From assembly GCA_900316745.1 (NCBI GenBank), contig ONEB01000001.1, positions 1 to 64,000 of the forward strand: a stretch of DNA of 64,000 nucleotides, written 5' to 3'. This DNA is from an uncultured Eubacteriales bacterium. Its GTDB lineage: Bacteria > Bacillota > Clostridia > Oscillospirales > Oscillospiraceae. A program made the position numbers and the translations under genes. This document shows, one piece after another, positions 17,272 to 25,230 of the stretch; within the stretch, counting starts at the first letter, position 1, and every line of letters begins with the position of its first letter. Below the pieces are notes generated by a model. It searched no databases. It saw only the letters and a program-made list of their open reading frames with translations, and had not been told where the DNA came from.

Positions 17272-17297
17272 AAAAAGACTGGGCAAACGCCCAGTCT
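17272..17297 (-). promoter_or_regulatory. Intrinsic terminator in the rimP-nusA leader (attenuator)
   Basis: On the - strand AGACTGGGC pairs with GCCCAGTCT around a 4-nt loop and is followed by TTTTTCG. It begins only about 20 bases after the predicted transcription start and ends 44 bases before the rimP start. In Bacillus subtilis, NusA represses its own operon through a leader terminator; the layout here fits the same logic. No alternative antiterminator stem was identified by eye. Confidence 0.7.
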
Positions 17298-17325
17298 GAC
17301 TTACTACCTCTTACTTACGCTGCGT

Positions 17326-17354
17326 ATTATACCATGAACATGCCTGAATTGCAA
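17326..17354 (-). promoter_or_regulatory. Promoter of the rimP-nusA-infB operon
   Basis: On the - strand TTGCAA (17349-17354), 17-bp spacer, TATAAT (17326-17331). The predicted start is near 17319. Confidence 0.8.
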
Positions 17355-17414
17355 GCCTTTTTTCGCACAAAACCGCCCAAAACGGGAGCAAATTCAGGCG
17401 TCTGCGCATAGGCA

Positions 17415-17444
17415 AAAACCCGGAACGGCAGCTGCCGCTCCGGG
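17415..17444 (-). terminator. Terminator of the VanY-like gene
   Basis: An almost perfect inverted repeat (CCCGGAGCGGCAG paired with CTGCCGTTCCGGG on the - strand) is followed by TTTTTGCC, 15 bases after the stop codon. Confidence 0.85.
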
Positions 17445-17459
17445 ATTGGTGCAATCGGG

Positions 17460-18215
17460 TCAGTGATACAGCGTCACAAACTCTTCCAGCGCGAGACCGT
17501 GTTCGGTCATGAACTTAGCAGCTTCCTCGCCGACATAGCGGATATGCCACGGCTCGAAGCGGCCGGTCACGGAGATCTTGTTCTCCGGATAGCGCATGAT
17601 AAAGCCGAACTCCGCGACGTGCGCGTTCAGCCATGCCTCAAAGGCCGGATCCATCTGAAAGTCCGTAAGCGACTCGGTGTAGCGGTCGACAAGGTCGATG
17701 CAGAGCCCCGTCTGATGCTCGCTGGTGCCGGGCTCGGAGGACACCTCCGCCGCCTCGCGCTCGGCGTCGGCCTGCGAATAGCCCTTTTCCACGAGCTTTG
17801 CCACCTGCGCACGGTACTGGTCCGCCTGAATGACATAGGCGCGGTAGCCGACATAGACGTGCGGGTCAAAGCCCGCTTCTTTCGCAGCGTCCAGCAGCGC
17901 ATAGAGCTTATCGATGGCGCGGACCTCAAAATAGGAGCTCGTTCCCTCGATCTGCTCCACATCCGGGGCGTAGACGCCGCAGTTGTGCGCCTGGTTGACC
18001 AGCATGTATTCCCAGGAATCGATGTCGATGTCCGGGAGGTCATCATAAGCGCGGCGCGTCACGGCGCCGTCAATGTACGGCGGGAGGATGATATCCACGT
18101 CCTCGGCAGCAGTCTCGTGCGAAAGCAGCTCCGTCGTGCGCGAGAAGATCAGCAGCGCCAGCACGGTGATCAGCATCGCCAGAATCACGATACGGCGGTT
18201 GAGATATTTGAACAT
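17460..18215 (-). CDS. Membrane-anchored D-alanyl-D-alanine carboxypeptidase (VanY/M15B)
   Basis: Zinc peptidase that trims the terminal D-Ala of peptidoglycan stem peptides, outside the membrane. One N-terminal hydrophobic helix (about 8-26) anchors it. Zinc site: SEHQTGLCIDLVD with H167 and D174 (HxxGxxxD) and EPWHIRY with H224; E221 is the likely general base. Length 251. A single gene with its own terminator. No van regulatory genes lie nearby, so a housekeeping or sporulation wall role is more likely than glycopeptide resistance. Confidence 0.88.
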   Translation of the reverse strand: MFKYLNRRIVILAMLITVLALLIFSRTTELLSHETAAEDVDIILPPYIDGAVTRRAYDDLPDIDIDSWEYMLVNQAHNCGVYAPDVEQIEGTSSYFEVRAIDKLYALLDAAKEAGFDPHVYVGYRAYVIQADQYRAQVAKLVEKGYSQADAEREAAEVSSEPGTSEHQTGLCIDLVDRYTESLTDFQMDPAFEAWLNAHVAEFGFIMRYPENKISVTGRFEPWHIRYVGEEAAKFMTEHGLALEEFVTLYH

Positions 18216-18299
18216 GCGGCGCCTGCGCCTCCCTTCCGGTCATTTTGAACGCTAGTATTCTACCACAGCTTGCACCGTTCGGCAAGATTCGCCCGCAAA

Positions 18300-18328
18300 A
18301 AAAGAGACTTTGCAAACGCAAAGCCTCT
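18300..18328 (-). terminator. Terminator of the small-protein pair
   Basis: GAGGCTTTGC pairs with GCAAAGTCTC around GTTT on the - strand and is followed by a run of seven T residues. Confidence 0.85.
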
Positions 18329-18339
18329 TTTGGATGTGT

Positions 18340-18558
18340 TTATTCGCTGAGCGCGTTGATCTCCGCTTCGATCGCCTGCGCCGCCTCCAGCGGGAGGAGC
18401 TTGGCTTTGACGACCATATCGAAGATCTCATCGCATTTCTTGCGATAAAACAATTTGGTGGGGTACTTGAGCATCTGCGGGGCGTGTTTTTTCACGATGT
18501 CCATGCAGACGTCGCTTTCACACAGCTCACGCAGCGTCATTTCCCGAAGTTTTTTCAT
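18340..18558 (-). CDS. Small protein of unknown function, paralogue A
   Basis: A 72-residue, probably soluble helical protein. I do not recognise a named family. It aligns without gaps to its upstream neighbour over about 45 residues: P-x-x-L-K-aromatic-P-x-K-L-F-Y-(R/K)-K-x-C-x-x-I-F-D, then K, P and A positions. The start is ATG at 18558, overlapping the neighbour's stop by one base (TAATG). The pattern (MTLRELCE, then a P-x-x-L segment and an A-rich terminal helix) loosely recalls a short helical module found at the ends of some Firmicutes glycosidases; this is an impression only. Confidence 0.75.
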   Translation of the reverse strand: MKKLREMTLRELCESDVCMDIVKKHAPQMLKYPTKLFYRKKCDEIFDMVVKAKLLPLEAAQAIEAEINALSE

Positions 18559-18773
18559 TACTGGAACTTCGCCTCGAAAGCGGCCTGCAGGGCGTTGGCC
18601 TGCTCGGGGGTGACATGTTTTTTCTTCAGGCAGAGATCAAAAATGTCGCCGCAGGTCTTCTTGTAGAAGAGCTTCAGAGGGAACTTCAGGAGGTTCGGGG
18701 TGTACTCCTGCATAAGCTCCTTGCCGCCGTAATTCTCGATAAAGTCCTTAACACTGGTGCTTCTGAAATCCAT
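18558..18773 (-). CDS. Small protein of unknown function, paralogue B
   Basis: A 71-residue protein related to the next gene: TPNLLKFPLKLFYKKTCGDIFDLCLKK parallels APQMLKYPTKLFYRKKCDEIFDMVVKA. One Cys is shared at the same place. The ATG at 18773 has AAAGGAG 8-9 bases upstream; a longer frame to 18821 would lie within the leader hairpin. A good promoter lies at 18835-18863. The pair is transcribed away from sigK, sharing the intergenic region. Function unknown. Confidence 0.78.
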   Translation of the reverse strand: MDFRSTSVKDFIENYGGKELMQEYTPNLLKFPLKLFYKKTCGDIFDLCLKKKHVTPEQANALQAAFEAKFQ

Positions 18774-18807
18774 GATAAATCTCCTTTCGTTTTTCCCATT
18801 CTTATCG

Positions 18808-18823
18808 GTGTGCGTTTGCACAC
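18808..18823 (-). promoter_or_regulatory. Leader hairpin of the small-protein pair
   Basis: GTGTGC pairs with GCACAC around a 4-nt loop in the 5' leader, between the promoter and the ribosome binding site. There is no T run directly after it, so it may be an mRNA-stabilising stem. Confidence 0.4.
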
Positions 18824-18834
18824 TTCATGTTGAA

Positions 18835-18863
18835 AGATTAACGCCTTTTTGTGTATTTGTCAA
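18835..18863 (-). promoter_or_regulatory. Promoter of the small-protein pair
   Basis: On the - strand a consensus -35 TTGACA (18858-18863), 17-bp spacer and TAATCT (18835-18840). Confidence 0.6.
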
Positions 18864-18991
18864 GTAGGTGGATGACATTTGACCGAATTTTTGTCTGTTT
18901 TCTCTGATTTGCACCAAATTCACGCTCGCCCGAAAGTGGACGAGAAGCGGCGAATAAACTTGCATCAGCACGACGGAACGGAGGTACCTCT

Positions 18992-19708
18992 ATGCTGTAT
19001 ACAACGTTGATGCTGATGATGAGCAGCGCCTTCCTGATGCTGCGGCTTGCGCCGGGGAGCAATTTTCCCCCGCCGCTGTCCGCCGACGAGGAGCGCGCGG
19101 CGGTCGAAGACTGGATGCGCGGCGACGAGCAGGCGCGCGACAAGCTGATTGCGCACAATCTGCGGCTCGTTGCCCACATCATCAAGAAATACTATGCGCG
19201 CGGCTGCGAGCCGGATGATCTGATCTCCATCGGCACGATCGGTCTGATCAAGGGCGTAAACACCTATCGACCGGACAAGAACGTGCGTCTTGCGACCTAC
19301 GCCAGCCGCTGCATTGAAAACGAAATCCTCATGCATTTTCGCGCCGAACGCAAACGCGCGGGCGACGTCTCGCTCTCTGACGCGCTGGACACAGACCCGG
19401 ACGGGAGCACGCTCTCATGGATGGATCTGCTCTCAGAGGACATGGAGCTCGACACGCGCATGGCGGAGCAGGACGCCGCGATGCGTCTGCACGAATGCAT
19501 CCGCAACGTCCTGACAGAGCGGGAGCGCACCGTGATCGCCATGCGCTATGCGCTCGACCGCGACGAGCCGCTGCCGCAGCGGGTCGTTGCTCAGCACTTC
19601 GGCATCAGCCGCAGCTATGTCTCCCGCATCGAAAAGCGGGCGCTGGAAAAGCTGCGCGCGGCGCTCGGAGATGAAAATGCGCACAGTTCACATCAAAATA
19701 ATCCTTAA
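18992..19708 (+). CDS. sigK: Sporulation sigma factor SigK
   Basis: Late mother-cell sigma factor controlling coat and germination genes. A hydrophobic N-terminal stretch (MLYTTLMLMMSSAFLML) matches the inhibitory pro-peptide of pro-sigma-K, then PPPLSADEE. Region 2 (DKLIAHNLRLVAHIIKKYYARGCEPDDLISIGTIGLIKGVNTY) and region 4 (LTERERTVIAMRYALD, FGISRSYVSRIEKRALEKL) are complete. Length 238. The gene is not split by a skin-type element. The start ATG has GGAGG 7 bases upstream. I found no convincing sigma-E promoter by eye. Confidence 0.93.
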   Translation: MLYTTLMLMMSSAFLMLRLAPGSNFPPPLSADEERAAVEDWMRGDEQARDKLIAHNLRLVAHIIKKYYARGCEPDDLISIGTIGLIKGVNTYRPDKNVRLATYASRCIENEILMHFRAERKRAGDVSLSDALDTDPDGSTLSWMDLLSEDMELDTRMAEQDAAMRLHECIRNVLTERERTVIAMRYALDRDEPLPQRVVAQHFGISRSYVSRIEKRALEKLRAALGDENAHSSHQNNP

Positions 19709-19724
19709 GACACGGCACTTGCGC

Positions 19725-19753
19725 TTGCGCGAAACGGTTTCTGTCGCTATAAT
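19725..19753 (+). promoter_or_regulatory. Promoter of the dicarboxylate transporter gene
   Basis: TTGCGC (19725-19730), 17-bp spacer, TATAAT (19748-19753). The predicted start, near 19760, lies upstream of the ATG at 19799 and rules out the longer frame from 19760. Confidence 0.7.
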
Positions 19754-19798
19754 ATACGATTGAGGAAAAGAAAAGTTCCCGCAGGAGTAGATAGAAAT

Positions 19799-21409
19799 AT
19801 GAAAACATACGAGATTGACCTGCACAACCTCGACGCCGTGAGCGACGCGATCCGCGAGGATCTGCTGCGCGAGCGGGCAACGCCCAAGGAGATTGCCCGG
19901 ACGCTGCTTCTGGTCGAAGAGATCACGATCAAATTCCGGATGTGCATGCCCGGCGCACAGGTGCGGGCACAGGTCGCGCGGCACTGGCGCACGCTGAGCG
20001 TGCGGCTCTTTGCCGAGGGCGACGACCGCAACCCCATTGCCGAGACCGAGGACTGGTCCGCCGGAACGGAGGACTATTACCGCACGCTGATTCTGCGCGC
20101 CAACAAGGCGCTGCTGAACTATCAGCACACGGACGGCAAAAACATCGTCACGATCCTGGTGCGCGCCTCGGAGAAGAAATACGCGCTGTATTCCGTGATC
20201 GGCATGCTCAGCGGCATCGTGCTGGGCGCGATCTTGCACTGGCTCGTGCCGAGCAGCGTTTCGCAATGGATCGACTGGAACATCTTCACCGTGTTTCAGT
20301 CCATCTACTTAAACGCGATCGCGCTGATGGCGGTTCCGGCAGTGTTCTGCTCCGTCGTGAACAGCATCACCAGCCTCTCCAGTCTCTCCGATACCGGCCG
20401 GATGGGCGGGCGCATCATGACGCTTTATACATTCACGACGCTGGCTGCCATCGCGGTGGGCTTTGCCCTTTCGATACCGGCGTTCCAGCACGGTGTCCTG
20501 CACCTCCAGGATCTCGGCAGCACCGGGCTTACGGAGATTGTAAGTCCCAGCTTCCGGGCGAAATTCCTCGATCTTGTGCCGGAAAATCTGATCGCTCCGA
20601 TGATGGACGGGGACATCCTGCAGGTCCTGCTGATCGCGGCGATCACCGGCGCGGCGATCGGCATGCTCGGCAACAAGGTCGAGCCGCTGCGCGTGCTGAT
20701 CGCGGCCTGTGACAGCCTGTTCCAGATGATCATCGCGATTGTGGCGCTGCTCGTGCCGTTTTTGACCTTTGTCTCCATGGCGTCTCTGATACTGCGCTAT
20801 GGCGTGATGACATTCCCGACTGTGTTTCTGCTGGGCGCAGTCGAGCTGGTCGGCTGCGGGATCATGTTTCTGCTGTACGCGCTGCTGGTGCGCACCGTCG
20901 GCGGCGTCAGCGCCCGCCCCTTTTTCCGCAAGGTCTGGAAATTTTTCAGCCACACCAATCCGCAGGCCAGCAGCGGCGAATATCTGCCGAAGGTCGTGGG
21001 GCTGTGCACCAATCAGCTCGGCGTGTCCGAGCGCGTGGCAAGCTTTTCCGCGGCGCTCGGCTCTGCCGTGAACATGGACGGCTCCGCCATCCATCTCGTT
21101 GTTTGCGGCGTGCTGATGGTGCGGCTGTTTGGCGGCGTACTGACGATCCAGATCATCATCCTGATCGCCTTTGTGGCGTTCGTCCTCTCGGCAGGCGCCT
21201 CGGCGGTGCAGAACTCCGGCATGGTCTCGGTGTCCTCGCTCGCGACCTCACTGGGCATTCCGCGCTCCGGAATCGGTCTGCTCTTCGGCGTGGATCAGAT
21301 CCTCGATCTGACGCGCACCGCCTCCAACGCCATCGGCGACGTCGCCGTATGCGTGATCATAGCGCATCAGGAAAACGAGCTGGATCTCACCGCTTATGCC
21401 GACGACTGA
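19799..21409 (+). CDS. Dicarboxylate/amino acid:cation symporter with extra N-terminal domain
   Basis: Residues about 122-536 form a DAACS (SLC1/GltP-like) secondary transporter: several hydrophobic helices, serine-rich SITSLSSLSDTGR, and NMDGSAIH followed by the QNSGMVSVSSLATSLGIP segment that builds the substrate site. Ahead of it are about 120 soluble residues that ordinary GltP proteins lack. Their order resembles an RsbW-type ATPase fold: RTLLLVEEITIKFRM in the N-box position, then RANKALLNYQHTDGKNIVTILV like the last strand, without the glycine-rich ATP lid. RBS GCAGGAG precedes ATG 19799. The gene converges on a partner-switching operon. Substrate cannot be read from sequence. Confidence 0.85.
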   Translation: MKTYEIDLHNLDAVSDAIREDLLRERATPKEIARTLLLVEEITIKFRMCMPGAQVRAQVARHWRTLSVRLFAEGDDRNPIAETEDWSAGTEDYYRTLILRANKALLNYQHTDGKNIVTILVRASEKKYALYSVIGMLSGIVLGAILHWLVPSSVSQWIDWNIFTVFQSIYLNAIALMAVPAVFCSVVNSITSLSSLSDTGRMGGRIMTLYTFTTLAAIAVGFALSIPAFQHGVLHLQDLGSTGLTEIVSPSFRAKFLDLVPENLIAPMMDGDILQVLLIAAITGAAIGMLGNKVEPLRVLIAACDSLFQMIIAIVALLVPFLTFVSMASLILRYGVMTFPTVFLLGAVELVGCGIMFLLYALLVRTVGGVSARPFFRKVWKFFSHTNPQASSGEYLPKVVGLCTNQLGVSERVASFSAALGSAVNMDGSAIHLVVCGVLMVRLFGGVLTIQIIILIAFVAFVLSAGASAVQNSGMVSVSSLATSLGIPRSGIGLLFGVDQILDLTRTASNAIGDVAVCVIIAHQENELDLTAYADD

Positions 21410-21420
21410 CGCGAGACGCA

Positions 21421-21465
21421 AAACGCCGTCTCCCCTGTGTTGGGGAGACGGCGTTTTTTATTTGT
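21421..21465. terminator. Bidirectional terminator
   Basis: AAAACGCCGTCTCCCC pairs with GGGGAGACGGCGTTTT around a 6-nt loop, with T runs on both strands. It separates the convergent transporter and phosphatase genes. Confidence 0.9.
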
Positions 21466-21468
21466 ATC

Positions 21469-23652
21469 TCAGATCTTCTTTCGGATCGTGAGCAGATTCT
21501 GCCCGTCGCGGTATTCGTAGAACATGTCGTCCATGGTCTTTTTCACCATGAAGATGCCCAGGCCGCCGATCTCACGGTCCTCAGCAGAGAGCAGCACATC
21601 GGGGTCCTCCCTTTTGAGCGGGTCATACGGGATGCCGCTGTCGGCAAATGTGATCTCCGCGACGCCGTCTTTCACATCGACGCCGATCACAGCGCTGCCG
21701 CTGCCCGGGGCATAGGCGTAGTTTGCGATGTTCACAAAGAGCTCCTCGACCGCGATGTCAATCTGCATCTGCGCTTTCATGGAGCAGCCCGCCGCCTCCA
21801 GCTCGGTGTCGATGAAGGACTGCACCTGCTGCAGGTTTTCTATTTTTGCGTCTACGGTAATCTTTTTCATCGTGTCCCCCAAATATCTCAGGCAGAGCAT
21901 CGTGATATCGTCAAACTGCGGCGCTTCGCCCACGAAAGCGTCGATCTCGCGCTTCACGGTTTCGAGCACCTCTTTCGGTGCGGCGTCTGCCGCCTGATTC
22001 AGACCGCGGAGCATGCGCTCCGTGCCGAACAGGGTGTATGCCGCGTCCGCGGCCTCGGTGACGCCGTCGGTATACAAAAACAGACTGTCGCCGCTTTTGA
22101 GCAGGATCTCATATTCCTGATAGCGCATGCCGTCCATGCCGCCGAGAACAACGCCGTGCCTGTCCTTGAACAGACGGAACGGGCCGCCCCTGCGCTGAAT
22201 GGCGGGGTATTCATGTCCGGCATTTGCGGCCTTGAGCCGTCCGGTGGAAAGCTCCAGAATGCCAAGCCACGCCGTGACAAACATCTCGGCCTTGTTGTTC
22301 ATGCAGATGTGATGGTTGACCGTCTCCAGGATCTGCGCCGGAGACGTGCGCTCGATGGTCGAGAAGTTGTTGATGAGGATCTTCGACGCCATCATGAACA
22401 GCGCCGCCGGGACGCCCTTGCCGGATACATCCGCCATGACAATGGCAAGATGATCGTCGTCGATCAGGAAGAAATCATAGAAGTCGCCGCCGACCTCCTT
22501 TGCCGTGTGCATCGTGGCATAAACGTCAAATTCCCTGCGCTCCGGGAAAGCCGGGAAGATGCTCGGCAGCATGCCTTCCTGGATCTGGCTCGCGATGCTG
22601 AGCTCCGTGCCGAGACGCTGTTTTTCAGCAGATATCGCTGAAATCTGTCCGAGATAATCATCGATCTCTTTGCTCAGGTTGACAACGTCGTCTGAGAGCT
22701 GACCGATCTCGTTGCGCGAACGGATGAGCGACAGGCTCTCTGTGATTTCTTTGCTGTCCTTTGTGATTTTGTACGTCCGGATGCCCTGCTGAACATGCTT
22801 CAGCGGCCGCAGCACATAGAAGTAGATCAGCAGCAGGCAGAACGCCGCGAGCAAAAGCTCGAGAATGACCGCATTGCCCGTTCCGATCCACGTCTGTGCC
22901 TGGACGTCGGCAAGAAGCCCGGACAGGTTGAACGTCAGGCCGATAAACGCCGCCTTCGTGTCGACATCTCCCAGATAGGCATAGTAATCCACATAATCTC
23001 CGGCTTCCGCCAGATGGGTCGAATGCTCCAGCGCCTGACGCATGGCGTCCTGCTGGCTCTGATTATCCGCAATGGACACGCTGGTGCCGAGCACATAGAC
23101 TTCCTCATAGTTCGTTCCGCGCACAGCGCCCTCATCCGCGGCGCTGAAGAGGAAGCACTGAGACTGATACGCCTCGTCCGCGACCACACAGAACAAATAA
23201 TCCACCTGGTATGCCCGCTTGATCTGATTCACGCGCGTGATCATCCAGGAATACACGATCTCGGCGCACAGCTTCTGGTCTTCCTCCGGCAGCGCCTCCA
23301 GCTCCTGTGCCTCGGCATATTTGAGCGAAAGCTCCGGATGATGACGGCGCACAAGCTGAAGCTTTTCTTCCGTTTTTGTGCCGGCGCTGTAATCCGTATC
23401 ATATTCCACGTCCAGCTCGTCGGCATGCCGGTACCAGTACCGGAGAAACCATTCGTGCGCCGGATACTCCCGAACCGACATGATGACCTCGTTTGCCGTT
23501 TCCTCGGCAAGAAGCTCCGTCTGGTTCCTGACATTGTCGATTGACTGGACTCGCAGCATGAAAAACGTAACGATGCCGATGATCAGAACGGCGATCAGGA
23601 AAAAGGCTGCCACCTGCCGCAGAATGCCGATTTCACGTTTTTTCTTTCCCAA
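21469..23652 (-). CDS. Membrane PP2C (SpoIIE/RsbU-type) phosphatase with C-terminal RsbW-like ATPase
   Basis: Order of domains: transmembrane helix (about 14-34), a long extracytoplasmic sensor region (about 35-265), a second helix (about 270-290), a HAMP-like linker, then a PP2C/SpoIIE phosphatase (AKEVGGDFYDFFLIDDDH, IVMADVSGKGVPAALFM, LFLYTDGVTEA, DDITMLCLRY). The last 130 residues are an HATPase of the anti-sigma type (AVEELFVNIANYAYA, ADSGIPYDPL, GGLGIFMVKKTMD, DGQNLLTI). One protein thus combines phosphatase and possible kinase. A TTG at 23652 with AGGTGAG is preferred; ATGs at 23679 and 23688 lack a good site. Last gene after STAS and STAS-kinase. Confidence 0.85.
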   Translation of the reverse strand: MGKKKREIGILRQVAAFFLIAVLIIGIVTFFMLRVQSIDNVRNQTELLAEETANEVIMSVREYPAHEWFLRYWYRHADELDVEYDTDYSAGTKTEEKLQLVRRHHPELSLKYAEAQELEALPEEDQKLCAEIVYSWMITRVNQIKRAYQVDYLFCVVADEAYQSQCFLFSAADEGAVRGTNYEEVYVLGTSVSIADNQSQQDAMRQALEHSTHLAEAGDYVDYYAYLGDVDTKAAFIGLTFNLSGLLADVQAQTWIGTGNAVILELLLAAFCLLLIYFYVLRPLKHVQQGIRTYKITKDSKEITESLSLIRSRNEIGQLSDDVVNLSKEIDDYLGQISAISAEKQRLGTELSIASQIQEGMLPSIFPAFPERREFDVYATMHTAKEVGGDFYDFFLIDDDHLAIVMADVSGKGVPAALFMMASKILINNFSTIERTSPAQILETVNHHICMNNKAEMFVTAWLGILELSTGRLKAANAGHEYPAIQRRGGPFRLFKDRHGVVLGGMDGMRYQEYEILLKSGDSLFLYTDGVTEAADAAYTLFGTERMLRGLNQAADAAPKEVLETVKREIDAFVGEAPQFDDITMLCLRYLGDTMKKITVDAKIENLQQVQSFIDTELEAAGCSMKAQMQIDIAVEELFVNIANYAYAPGSGSAVIGVDVKDGVAEITFADSGIPYDPLKREDPDVLLSAEDREIGGLGIFMVKKTMDDMFYEYRDGQNLLTIRKKI

Positions 23653-23698
23653 GAATGTCTCACCTGCTTTCCTGCGCATGCAGGGCATTCGCTCTGAT

Positions 23699-24868
23699 TC
23701 ACCAGGTCAGGGAATCTACCCGCTCAAGCAGCTCCAGGATCCGGCTGCGATAATGCGCGATCGCCTCTCTGCCCTCTTCCGTCTCCAGTCCTCTGCGGCG
23801 AATGGTGCGGCGCATCAGGCGCGTGTAGCCGATGAGCATTGCCTGCTCGGCGCGCGCGCGGAGGATCGCTTCGTCCTCGGTGCCGAAGTACAGGCGCAGT
23901 GTCTTGTCCCAGATGGCATTGCAGGTCTCTCTGCTGAAGCCCTGAAACGCCATGGCGACCGAGGGATCGAGCTCCGAAAAGCCGACGAAAGCGTTGAACA
24001 CCGACGCGAGTTCAAACACTGGGTGCCCGGTGCAGAGAGTGTCCATGTCGATGAGAATGACCTCGCCGTTCTGGAGCATGACATTTTTGGTGTGGTAATC
24101 GCCGTGCAGCATGGTAAGCTGCTCCGGCACGCCGGCGATCAGCGCGTGGAGCTTTTCCCATGCTTCACCGGGCAGGTAGTCCTTCAGAAAATCCGCCCAG
24201 TCCAGCGCGACCGCCTTCATCTCCGGCATGACGCCGGGCTTGACTGTCGTGCTGTGGATCAGTTTCATCAGGTCCACAAACTGAGCGACATAGCCGTCGA
24301 GCCCCTCGGGATCGGCAGCTATGAGCTTGGCAAAGCTCTTGGCGTTCAAAAGCTCAAATACCGAGCCGTAGCCGTCGCCAACGCGCACCACATCATAGGG
24401 GATGGCCGTGGGGATGCCCAGCACGAACGCCGTGCGCGCAAGCTCCCGCTCACGTTTGATGTCCGGGAGCGCGTCCGGATTATAATAGACCTTTACGATC
24501 GTATCTGGGTCGATGCGGTAGACCTTGCCGTTCGCGCCCTGTCCGATGACCTCGCAGCCCTCGACGGACACTTTGCGGTAGGCCTTGGAGATGGGCATCA
24601 TCTCGGTAAAGCCCGTCATCTCGAATACCTCATAGACCTCCAGGCAGACATTCACAATCTTCATATCGGAATGCTGTTTGCGCAGACGCAGCAGCACACG
24701 AAGTCCGGCGGAGGAGATATACTCCAGCGTCTCGGCGTCCACCGTAAGTGCGGCGTCGGTATATCCATCCAGCAGGGATGCGATCTCCTGCTCCGTTGCG
24801 GCGGCGTTGGCGGAGTCAATTCGCCCGGAGAGGGCGATGCAGTTTTCGCTTTTTTTCATGACAGACAT
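23699..24868 (-). CDS. STAS domain fused to an APH-like kinase
   Basis: Residues 1-100 are a STAS (anti-sigma-factor antagonist) domain with LEYISSAGLRVLLRLRKQHSDMKIVNV; Ser53 lies where SpoIIAA and RsbV are phosphorylated. Residues about 108-389 are an aminoglycoside-phosphotransferase-like kinase: GCEVIGQGANGKVYRID (phosphate loop), IVKVYY (ATP-binding Lys), MLHGDYHTKNVM (catalytic D257) and LIDMDT (metal D274). I recall a similar kinase half as TIGR02172. The ATG at 24868 has AGGAGG with 8-nt spacing. It sits between a lone STAS gene and the PP2C gene. Substrate unknown; the context suggests signalling rather than drug resistance. Confidence 0.85.
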   Translation of the reverse strand: MSVMKKSENCIALSGRIDSANAAATEQEIASLLDGYTDAALTVDAETLEYISSAGLRVLLRLRKQHSDMKIVNVCLEVYEVFEMTGFTEMMPISKAYRKVSVEGCEVIGQGANGKVYRIDPDTIVKVYYNPDALPDIKRERELARTAFVLGIPTAIPYDVVRVGDGYGSVFELLNAKSFAKLIAADPEGLDGYVAQFVDLMKLIHSTTVKPGVMPEMKAVALDWADFLKDYLPGEAWEKLHALIAGVPEQLTMLHGDYHTKNVMLQNGEVILIDMDTLCTGHPVFELASVFNAFVGFSELDPSVAMAFQGFSRETCNAIWDKTLRLYFGTEDEAILRARAEQAMLIGYTRLMRRTIRRRGLETEEGREAIAHYRSRILELLERVDSLTW

Positions 24869-24886
24869 GGTCAACGCCTCCTCAGA

Positions 24887-25186
24887 TTACTCGATGGTAA
24901 GAATGTCGCAGAAGCCCGTGATCGAGAAGATCTCCATAATCGTTTCATTCACGCCGATGAGCTTCATCGAACCCTGGCGGTTCATCGTTTTCTGCGTCGA
25001 GAGCAGTACGCGCAGGCCGGCGGAAGAGATGTACTCCAGACCGGACAGATCGAACACCAGCGCCTTCACTTCCGAGAGCTCATCGCGCAGTGCGCCCTCG
25101 AGCTCAGGCGCGGTGGTGGTATCGAGACGTCCCTCCAGCTTTACGGTAAGCGCATCGTCCCGGCGCTCTTTTACAATATTCAGCAT
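24887..25186 (-). CDS. STAS-domain anti-sigma factor antagonist
   Basis: A 99-residue single STAS domain (SpoIIAA/RsbV class): GRLDTTTAPELEGAL, VFDLSGLEYISSAGLRVLL with Ser55 as the likely phosphorylation site, and GVNETIMEIFSITGF. It shares ISSAGLRVLL with the next gene's STAS domain, and the two are probably duplicates. AGGAGG precedes the ATG. First gene of a three-gene operon with a promoter at 25231-25259. No sigma factor lies directly next to it. Confidence 0.9.
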   Translation of the reverse strand: MLNIVKERRDDALTVKLEGRLDTTTAPELEGALRDELSEVKALVFDLSGLEYISSAGLRVLLSTQKTMNRQGSMKLIGVNETIMEIFSITGFCDILTIE

Positions 25187-25230
25187 GTCCCGTTTCCTCC
25201 TTCAGACATTGTTTCGAGTCTAATAGCATT

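Noticed and set aside
17460-18215. Possible glycopeptide-resistance gene (VanY)
   Set aside because: Only the peptidase is present; no vanR/S/H/A/X neighbours. Generic M15 carboxypeptidases are widespread.
18774-18991. Search for a sigma-E promoter for sigK
   Set aside because: No pair of boxes matching the expected -35 and CATA-like -10 could be found by eye with confidence.
23699-24868. Possible aminoglycoside resistance gene
   Set aside because: The kinase half is only of the general APH fold, is fused to STAS, and sits in a signalling operon.
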